Of a stretch of DNA of 35,785 nucleotides, positions 1 to 5,824 are shown in pieces. This stretch comes from Treponema sp. (GTDB taxonomy: Bacteria; Spirochaetota; Spirochaetia; Treponematales; Breznakiellaceae): positions 1 through 35,785 of the forward strand of contig JAIRQN010000012.1 of the NCBI GenBank assembly GCA_031256445.1. Direction: 5' to 3'. The first letter of the stretch is position 1. Each line of letters opens with the position of its first letter. The notes under the pieces were generated by a model that saw nothing but the letters and a program-made list of their open reading frames with translations, ran no database searches and had not been told where the DNA came from. The position numbers and the translations under genes were made by a program.

Positions 1-1010
1 CCGGCCGCGCTTTGCGTGGATGTAACCCTGAACACGCCCTTTGTTAAAGTTCCGGTTTTATCAAAAACCACCGTGTCAAGTTTGCTGAAAGCCTCAAGAT
101 AGTTGCCGCCCTTTACAAGAATTCCGTTTCTTGCCGCCCTGCCGATACCGGCAAAAAATCCCAATGGAATGGAAAGTACCAGGGCGCATGGACAAGAGAT
201 CACAAGAAAAACCAATGCGCGGTGTATCCATTCTTTCCATTCGCCGCCAAATAACAGCGCAGGAATAACGGCAAGCAGCGCGGCAAGAATTACGACAACA
301 GGCGTATATACACGCGCGAACCTGGTGATAAAGTTTTCAGTTTTGGCTTTTTTGCCTGCCGCGTTTTCCACAAGGCTGATTATTTTTGATACTGTAGATT
401 CTCCGAAAACCTTTGTTACCTTTACAGTTAACACGCCTGTCATATTCACGCAGCCTGATAAAATGGCTGAAGATATTACCGCTTTTCTTGGAACGGATTC
501 GCCTGTTAACGCGGAGGTGTCGATCATTGAAGTCCCCTCAATTACTGTTCCGTCAAGGGGGATTTTTTCACCCGGTTTAAGTATAATTGTTTCTCCAATG
601 CCCACAGTATCCGGCGCGACTTTCTTTATTTCCCCATCTTTAATCAAATTGGCGTAATCGGGCCTTATATCCATTAAATCCGAGATTGATTTTTTGGATT
701 TTTTAACCGCCGTATCCTGAAAATATTCTCCAATCTGATAAAACAGCATGACTCCAACAGCTTCAGGCGTCTCTCCGATAATAAACGCCCCGATTGTAGC
801 AAGACTCATAAGGAAATTTTCATCAAAAACCTGCCCGCGGACAAGATTTTTAAGCGCACGCCATAGAATATCACCGCCAAGAACAAGGTAGGCGGCCAGA
901 AACACCGTAAAAGAGGCAATATCTGAGAGTTGTATATTTTTTATTAAAAACCCGGCCCCGAAAATTGCAGCTCCAAGGAATAACCTGATAATATTAAACT
1001 TTTCACTCAT
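1..1010 (-). CDS. Heavy-metal translocating P1B-type ATPase (3' end cut by window edge)
   Basis: The reading frame starts at the ATG at 1008-1010 and runs off the left edge after about 336 codons, so the nucleotide-binding half is missing. It pumps a soft metal out of the cell using ATP. Visible motifs are the actuator loop TGES, the membrane metal-site motif CPC (C273, C275) and the phosphorylation motif DKTGTLT (D317). CPC is the signature of Zn/Cd/Pb and Cu exporters; the family alone cannot decide the metal, though the promoter operator favours Zn/Cd. There is no N-terminal HMA metal-binding domain: transmembrane helices begin within the first 10 residues. An SD-like GAGGG lies just upstream of the ATG. 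The gene is divergent from a DtxR-like regulator and has its own promoter overlapped by a long palindrome. Confidence 0.93.
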   Translation of the reverse strand, partial: MSEKFNIIRLFLGAAIFGAGFLIKNIQLSDIASFTVFLAAYLVLGGDILWRALKNLVRGQVFDENFLMSLATIGAFIIGETPEAVGVMLFYQIGEYFQDTAVKKSKKSISDLMDIRPDYANLIKDGEIKKVAPDTVGIGETIILKPGEKIPLDGTVIEGTSMIDTSALTGESVPRKAVISSAILSGCVNMTGVLTVKVTKVFGESTVSKIISLVENAAGKKAKTENFITRFARVYTPVVVILAALLAVIPALLFGGEWKEWIHRALVFLVISCPCALVLSIPLGFFAGIGRAARNGILVKGGNYLEAFSKLDTVVFDKTGTLTKGVFRVTSTQSAA

Positions 1011-1024
1011 TTTTTTACCCTCTG

Positions 1025-1060
1025 TTTATAATAGTTGAACAGTTGCTCAACCATTATAAA
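1025..1060. promoter_or_regulatory. Long palindromic operator in the ATPase/DtxR intergenic region
   Basis: Two 14-nt arms (1025-1038 and 1047-1060) are reverse complements at 13 of 14 positions around an 8-nt spacer. The core reads TTGAAC...GCTCAA with flanking TTTATAAT/ATTATAAA. The palindrome overlaps the -10 element and probable start of the ATPase promoter, so a bound protein would repress. The TTGAAC/GTTCAA-type core resembles operators of ArsR/SmtB metal sensors more than the MntR or DtxR consensus. The cognate regulator is therefore uncertain and may be encoded outside the window. Confidence 0.75.
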
Positions 1061-1087
1061 TATATTACTTATTAATTTATTTGTCAA
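1059..1087 (-). promoter_or_regulatory. Sigma-70 promoter of the P-type ATPase
   Basis: On the minus strand a perfect -35 TTGACA (1082-1087) is followed after exactly 17 nt by -10 TATATT (1059-1064). The predicted start of transcription near 1052 falls inside the palindrome at 1025-1060. Confidence 0.7.
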
Positions 1088-1129
1088 CAGAAACTGTACA
1101 GAAAACATATAAGGCTTTAAAATAAAAAT

Positions 1130-1525
1130 ATGCTGAAAGTGCATGAATCGGCGGAAAATTACCTAGAAACTATCCTTATTTTGAGTCAAAGGGGTAATAA
1201 TGTCCGCTCAATTGATATCGCGACCGAACTTGATTTCAGCAAACCCAGCGTAAGCGTCGCGATGAAAAACCTGCGCGAACAGGGGTATATTCTGACAGAC
1301 GCCGATGGTTATATTACGCTGACCGCAAAAGGGCGTAAAATCGCCGATTCGATGTACGAAAGACATGTCGCGATTTCCGATTGGCTGGTTTTCCTGGGAG
1401 TGGATAAAAAAACAGCTGACAATGACGCATGTAAAATGGAACACGCCATGAGCGAAAAGAGTTTTCACGCCATAAAAAAGCATATCGAGAACTGGAATGC
1501 CGGAAATCAGAAAATTCAGCAGTAA
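1130..1525 (+). CDS. DtxR/MntR-family metal-dependent transcriptional regulator (short form)
   Basis: This is a 131-residue member of the DtxR family. A winged helix-turn-helix fills residues 3-75 (SIDIATELDFSKPSVSVAMK is the recognition region). The dimerisation/metal domain follows, with H79-region YERH and the motif DACKMEH. Compared with DtxR, the primary site residues C, E and H of that motif are kept, but the position of DtxR Met10 (MntR Asp8) is Asn in SAENYLET. The C-terminal SH3/FeoA domain of classic DtxR is absent. It probably senses Fe, Mn or Zn and represses uptake or export genes. The gene is divergent from the metal ATPase and convergent with the HD-GYP gene 17 nt away. The SD is poor. 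Confidence 0.88.
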   Translation: MLKVHESAENYLETILILSQRGNNVRSIDIATELDFSKPSVSVAMKNLREQGYILTDADGYITLTAKGRKIADSMYERHVAISDWLVFLGVDKKTADNDACKMEHAMSEKSFHAIKKHIENWNAGNQKIQQ

Positions 1526-1542
1526 CCGCTGTGGCAGCCTGA

Positions 1543-2844
1543 TTAGGCGGAAGTAAAAACAGGCACAGGCAGATCTTTACCGTCAAACGGAGCAAGCGCT
1601 GTTGACAGATCATTAACAATTGCTTTATCAAGAGCGTCGGCATTGGCCATCTCATTTAATATCTGCATTGTGCTTTTGTGATCACGCGCCGGATGATACG
1701 GACGTTCTTCGCTTACCGCCTGGTAAATATCAAGGCAGGCCATAAGCCTTGAGTTAAAGTCCAGCTCGTCAGCTTTTTTGCCAAACGGGTAACCTTTGCC
1801 GTCCAATTTTTCATGATGATTGGAAGCCCAGTCGCAAATTAACTGAAAGCCGTCAATATCCTTAAGTAATTCCCATGTCTGATAAACATGGTCTTTAATA
1901 ATATGGAATTCATCATCAGTAAGCTTGCCGGGTTTTTCCAGAATTGCCGCAGGAATGACAAGTTTTCCCAGGTCGTGCAGAGAAGCCGCAAGGTACAGTT
2001 TTATCTGCTCTTCCCGGCTGTATTTGTAGTACCCGGCCATGAACCACGCTTTATTGGCAATCTGGGTTGAATGACGCATTGTAAAAATTGACTTGCAGTC
2101 GATAATTTTTGTTATAAAACCGGCGAGATTAAAAATGCTCTCGTCCCCAATATCAAGAACCCAGGGAACCAATATTTCATTGGCGGTTTCATTAATTACA
2201 TTGTCCTTGAGAGAGAGCGCCATTGGCCAGTCGAGAATTTCCAGCAGAACCTTCACCGCCGCTTTGCTGTGTCTTTTTCCGCTTTCATTTTCTATAGACC
2301 GCCTGATCGGCTGGAGATCATCTTCTTTTATATCCTTTAAAGAGTATGTCACGTCAACAGAATCCGCAATCGCGATCAGCTCCGCCTCAACAGGACCCTG
2401 ACCTTCCTTCATTCCATAGGGTCCTTTTCCGTCGGCGCGTTCATGATGAAAAAGAATAAAACCTTTAATTCCGGTTTTAAAATCAAGCGCGTCAATATTT
2501 TGCTGACCGAATTCGCAGTGTTTTTTCATCGCCTGACCGAGAGGCGAATCGTCCATAGCCAGTGAAACGTCTTCATAACTCGCTGTCCGCAGACTGAATT
2601 CAGGCTCAATATTGCCTTTAAGCAGCTCGGCGATAATATACTCGGTAAGGGCGTTATCATGGAGCATGGCGCAGCTTGCCAGCGCAAGAACTTCATTCTG
2701 GTTTTTACCCAGAATCTTCCCCATTTTCGCGCAAAGTACCGCAATTCGCTTGCCATGGTTTGTGCTGGCTCCCAGAATATCATGCTCCACCGTGTCCAAG
2801 GCCGTAGTTATTGATTTAATAAGGGAATCCATGCGTATTGTCAT
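1543..2844 (-). CDS. Tandem HD-domain protein with C-terminal HD-GYP (c-di-GMP phosphodiesterase-like)
   Basis: The 433-residue protein has two HD-type hydrolase modules and no receiver, GAF or membrane segment. The N-terminal module (about residues 20-190) is degenerate: it has MLHDNAL without the usual HD-x-GK, and HHERADGKGPYG instead of the GYP signature. The C-terminal module (about 255-410) is canonical, with LHDLGK and HHEKLDGKGYP, and should bind two or three metals and open c-di-GMP to pGpG or GMP. The first module may be structural or bind ligand. The start at 2844 lacks an SD, but a good promoter lies 7 nt upstream, so the mRNA may be leaderless. An alternative ATG is at 2832. It is one of two HD-GYP proteins here. 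Confidence 0.9.
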   Translation of the reverse strand: MTIRMDSLIKSITTALDTVEHDILGASTNHGKRIAVLCAKMGKILGKNQNEVLALASCAMLHDNALTEYIIAELLKGNIEPEFSLRTASYEDVSLAMDDSPLGQAMKKHCEFGQQNIDALDFKTGIKGFILFHHERADGKGPYGMKEGQGPVEAELIAIADSVDVTYSLKDIKEDDLQPIRRSIENESGKRHSKAAVKVLLEILDWPMALSLKDNVINETANEILVPWVLDIGDESIFNLAGFITKIIDCKSIFTMRHSTQIANKAWFMAGYYKYSREEQIKLYLAASLHDLGKLVIPAAILEKPGKLTDDEFHIIKDHVYQTWELLKDIDGFQLICDWASNHHEKLDGKGYPFGKKADELDFNSRLMACLDIYQAVSEERPYHPARDHKSTMQILNEMANADALDKAIVNDLSTALAPFDGKDLPVPVFTSA

Positions 2845-2850
2845 ATTTTA

Positions 2851-2879
2851 ATTATTTCAGGAAAAAATAATTTTGTAAA
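2851..2879 (-). promoter_or_regulatory. Promoter of the tandem HD gene, probably giving a leaderless mRNA
   Basis: The -35 TTTACA (2874-2879) and -10 AATAAT (2851-2856) are 17 nt apart and each match consensus at 5 of 6. The expected start is about 2844, which is the first base of the ATG. No Shine-Dalgarno precedes that ATG. Confidence 0.5.
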
Positions 2880-2897
2880 TGAGAATTTTTCGTAGTT

Positions 2898-2925
2898 TTG
2901 GGTTTATTTTTAATCTGTCTATAAT
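2898..2925 (+). promoter_or_regulatory. Probable promoter of the sigma-factor gene
   Basis: A perfect -10 TATAAT (2920-2925) follows a weak -35 TTGGGT (2898-2903) after 16 nt. Transcription would start near 2932 and leave a leader of about 130 nt that contains two palindromes. Confidence 0.45.
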
Positions 2926-2945
2926 GCAGGCACATTATGGACAGA

Positions 2946-3003
2946 CTACAAGATTTTGTAGGCAAAAAATCCGCGGAAATTCCCGTCTTACAGTATTTTG
3001 TAG
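2946..3003. promoter_or_regulatory. Two related palindromes in the sigma-factor leader (candidate operators)
   Basis: The first (2946-2961) is CTACAA-GATT-TTGTAG, a perfect 6-bp inverted repeat. The second (2988-3003) is TTACAGTATTTTGTAG, sharing the half-site ATTTTGTAGG with the first. The copies are 42 nt apart, or four helical turns, so both would lie on the same DNA face. They sit just downstream of the TATAAT box, a position suited to a roadblock repressor. The second is flanked by GTCTT/AAGAC and could also form an RNA hairpin. The TACA...TGTA core resembles BlaI/MecI-type sites; that match is inference. Confidence 0.5.
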
Positions 3004-3065
3004 GAAGACTGCCATAAATAATGAGATAGAATGACATCAATAAAACAAAAACAAGGAGGCTGTTT

Positions 3066-3914
3066 TTGCAAAAAAAAGACAATAAACGACGCGGTGACGA
3101 TCTTTTAAATACATATATTAATCAAATAAGGGATTACCCTCTGTTATCCTTTGATGATGAGCTGGAATTATCAAAACAAATACAAAAAGGAAACTCCAGG
3201 GCTCTGCACAGGCTCATCAATTCAAATTTGCGTTTGGTAATAAAAATCGCCGGTTCATATAATGTGCCTGATGTTCCCATTTTAGACATCATTCAGGAGG
3301 GGAATATTGGTTTAATTCACGCCGCGGAAAAATTTGACTATAATAAAAATGTACGTTTCAGCACATACGCGGGTTTTTGGATCCGCCAGTTCATGAGCCG
3401 TTTTCTTTCCAACAAACGCAGGATAATTCGTTTACCGTTACGGAAAGAAGAATCAATAAAAAAAATTCAGCGCGCATATAATGTTCTTTGCCAGAGATTG
3501 ACGCATCTGCCGGCGAGTACTGACATTGCCAAAGAGCTTGGCATGTCCGTTCAGGAAGTGGATTCGATTGTCAGTTTAACGTCAGATTCCCTGTCATTTG
3601 AACATGGCAATAAAGATGACAAAAAGGCTTCGGTGATAGATGTTCACGAAGACTACACCTACAATCCTGAGCAGACTTTATTAAGGCAATGCTCGCAGGA
3701 CGGCGCTTTACGCATACTGGACAAACTGAAAGTTAAGGAAAAATATATTTTATCTTACCGTTTTCAATTAAACGGCTGCGAACTGCAGACATTAAGGCAG
3801 TTGGGAGTCATGTTTAATATTTCCCCCGAAACAGTCCGTCAGATTGAAAAACGCGCGCTTGCGAAAATGCGTAATCATGCCGGTATGCTTAAGGATTATT
3901 TATGCGTAGGGTGA
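3066..3914 (+). CDS. RNA polymerase sigma factor, sigma-70 family (RpoD/RpoS-like, group 2)
   Basis: This 282-residue sigma factor lacks region 1.1. Region 1.2 starts near residue 14 (YINQIRDYPLLS). Region 2 is well kept, including the core-binding and -10-melting stretch (IIQEGNIGLIHAAEKFDY, then RFSTYAGFWIRQ). Region 3 follows, and region 4.2 has the helix-turn-helix LRQLGVMFNISPETVRQIEK. It should direct RNA polymerase to an alternative set of -10/-35 promoters. The start is TTG at 3066, chosen because a perfect AAGGAGG (3053-3059) sits 6 nt upstream. Its leader carries paired palindromes, so expression is probably repressible. The four genes downstream encode envelope proteins and are candidate targets, which is inference. 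Confidence 0.92.
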   Translation: MQKKDNKRRGDDLLNTYINQIRDYPLLSFDDELELSKQIQKGNSRALHRLINSNLRLVIKIAGSYNVPDVPILDIIQEGNIGLIHAAEKFDYNKNVRFSTYAGFWIRQFMSRFLSNKRRIIRLPLRKEESIKKIQRAYNVLCQRLTHLPASTDIAKELGMSVQEVDSIVSLTSDSLSFEHGNKDDKKASVIDVHEDYTYNPEQTLLRQCSQDGALRILDKLKVKEKYILSYRFQLNGCELQTLRQLGVMFNISPETVRQIEKRALAKMRNHAGMLKDYLCVG

Positions 3915-3996
3915 TATATACGGAAATTTAAAAAACCGGCAGTATATTCACAATATAATGATTTTTTGATAAAATGTTTAAAGGAAGGAGATAAAA

Positions 3997-4533
3997 ATGA
4001 AAAAATTCAACATTCTTGTCAGTTTTGCCGTTCTCGCTTCGGCAATAATCATTTCTCTAGCAGGCTGCGCAACGACCGCCGCCGCAAGCGCGCCGCAGTC
4101 CGCGGCCTCACAGACCGCCGCCAGGGCCCCTGCAAGTTTTTATGATCAGCTGGATCCGGTGATAGAAAAAACATTCATTAATCTCACCCAAAGACTCAAC
4201 AGCGATCTGCGTATCGCGCTTTTGCCTCCCGGTTCCAGTGATAAGGGCGCCGCAAACTATGTATTTGATGAACTGTACGCAAAGTTTATAAACGCCTCTT
4301 ACACCATGCCCGACCGCGCGAATATTGACAAAGCGATTGCTGAAATTGAATTCGGCATGACAGGCATGGTATCGGATGATACCGCCGCAAGTATTGGGCA
4401 TTTGCTCGGAGCGCAGGTAATCGTTTTCGGCGACATGCCGGAACTCGGTTCAATCGGCAGGCAGCGGATTGTGTTCAGGGCGCTGGAAGTGGAAACCGGC
4501 AGAATGTTGGGCATTTCCACGGAAAGGTTCTGA
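3997..4533 (+). CDS. CsgG/LpoB-like lipoprotein, single domain
   Basis: The 178-residue protein has a lipoprotein signal peptide ending in the lipobox LAGC (cysteine near residue 24), then an Ala/Ser-rich linker to about residue 48. One CsgG/LpoB-type alpha-beta domain follows: a strand (LRIALLPP), helix, and the signature LGAQVIVFGD, ending RALEVETGRMLGISTERF. In CsgG this fold builds an outer-membrane secretion pore, and in LpoB it activates a penicillin-binding protein. The protein is too short for CsgG's transmembrane beta hairpins, so an adaptor or LpoB-like periplasmic role is more likely. SD AAGGAAGGAG precedes the ATG. It is the first gene of a four-gene envelope set. Confidence 0.8.
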   Translation: MKKFNILVSFAVLASAIIISLAGCATTAAASAPQSAASQTAARAPASFYDQLDPVIEKTFINLTQRLNSDLRIALLPPGSSDKGAANYVFDELYAKFINASYTMPDRANIDKAIAEIEFGMTGMVSDDTAASIGHLLGAQVIVFGDMPELGSIGRQRIVFRALEVETGRMLGISTERF

Positions 4534-4563
4534 TAGTGAGGAGTGAAAAGTGAGGAATTTAAA

Positions 4564-5814
4564 ATGAAAATAAAAACCGGCAATATTATTTTGGCGTTGA
4601 TGGCAATTTTTACAATTATCACGCTGACAACCTGCACAAGTTTGGGCGGATCTGCCAAAAAAAGCGGAACGGATGGTCCGTATGTAACGGTTGACCTGCG
4701 GGTTCGCGGAGTAGATATAACGGATGAAACAATCAACAGTATCTATAATAATCTGAGTAAGAATCTTAAGGAAGGGCTTAGTATCGCGCTTATCCCGGTG
4801 TATCCAAGTCCGGGGGCGGATAGGGCGACCGCGGCTTTTATAACCGATCTGCTGGATGCCAGATTTGACCCTGTCAAGTACAACATGATTACACGGGAAT
4901 ATATTAATGTGGCTATTCAGGAACAAAATTTTCAGGTGTTAAATGTCAACAACGATACAGCGGTTCAATTGGGAAAAATCCTTGGCGCGGATGTTGTTAT
5001 AATCGGGACGGTTGACGGCAGGGAGGTGAACCAGCGGATTGTAATGCGGGCGCTGGAAGTCAGTACCGGCAGGATTCTTGCCATGTTCATGGAGCAGTTT
5101 GAAAGGGAACGCGGCTTTTCCGAAATTGTGGTTTCTGCTGAACAATTCGACAGAAATATTCGTCTTACAAGCCGCGAATATTCCATACGAACCGAAGTTA
5201 TTCGTCTGGCTAAGGACAGCGAAACAATATTCAAGGTTCCCAACGGGCGCTGGGAAATGACTTGCGATTTCAGTTCCACTCCTACATCTCAAAAAAGACC
5301 AAGCCCGCTCGTAGTTGATCTTATGGAAGATACCCGCCTGTATGTGAAAGCCCACCGTCCCAGCCGCAGCGATTATGACGCAGCAGAAGAAGTGCGCCGC
5401 GAAAGCATTCACGCCGCCGCGCAGGCTTCCGCTGGCCGCATAACCTTTGCGAAGGAAGCGGCGCAGAAATTGGCAAATGAGCTTCAGGGCAAAATACCTG
5501 CCCGCGCGGGAACGGCGTTTTTCCCGCTGACCAACAGGGGCATAGGCGCTGATGACGGCAATTTCTTTTTTGACGTTATGAGCATAGAGCTGGCAAATTC
5601 CGGTCAGATGAACATTATCGAAAAACAAAAGCTGGCGGCGCTGCTTGACGAATACGACTTTCAGATGTCGGGCATGGCGGGAGTCCGCACCATAGGGCAG
5701 TTGCTCGGCGCGGATGTGGTCATCTTCGGAACTGCCTGGGAAAATGCAATCGATCTTATCGCGGTCGATGTGGCGCGGTTTAACACTTTAGCCTTTGTAT
5801 CCCATTTCCAATAG
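4564..5814 (+). CDS. CsgG/LpoB-like lipoprotein with two copies of the domain
   Basis: The ATG at 4564 is preferred over an in-frame GTG at 4543 because GAGG (4552-4555) is well spaced and the signal peptide then starts correctly. The 416-residue protein has a hydrophobic segment and a relaxed lipobox LTTC near residue 24. The first CsgG-like domain (about 60-185) contains LSIALIPV and LGADVVIIGT and closely resembles the protein upstream (both have RALEV.TGR). A linker (about 190-305) is rich in charged residues. A second, partial domain (about 310-416) contains LLGADVVIFGT and lacks the usual last strand sequence. The gene is 30 nt from the first lipoprotein and abuts the next gene. The pair probably arose by duplication. 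The exact function is unknown. Confidence 0.78.
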   Translation: MKIKTGNIILALMAIFTIITLTTCTSLGGSAKKSGTDGPYVTVDLRVRGVDITDETINSIYNNLSKNLKEGLSIALIPVYPSPGADRATAAFITDLLDARFDPVKYNMITREYINVAIQEQNFQVLNVNNDTAVQLGKILGADVVIIGTVDGREVNQRIVMRALEVSTGRILAMFMEQFERERGFSEIVVSAEQFDRNIRLTSREYSIRTEVIRLAKDSETIFKVPNGRWEMTCDFSSTPTSQKRPSPLVVDLMEDTRLYVKAHRPSRSDYDAAEEVRRESIHAAAQASAGRITFAKEAAQKLANELQGKIPARAGTAFFPLTNRGIGADDGNFFFDVMSIELANSGQMNIIEKQKLAALLDEYDFQMSGMAGVRTIGQLLGADVVIFGTAWENAIDLIAVDVARFNTLAFVSHFQ

Positions 5815-5824
5815 GAGGAGAACA

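Noticed and set aside
103-657. 184-residue open frame on the plus strand
   Set aside because: It lies antisense to the P-type ATPase, whose CPC, TGES and DKTG motifs are intact; no SD and no recognisable domain.
4543-4563. GTG start for the two-domain lipoprotein
   Set aside because: It would add seven polar residues before the signal peptide and lacks a spaced SD; ATG 4564 has GAGG.
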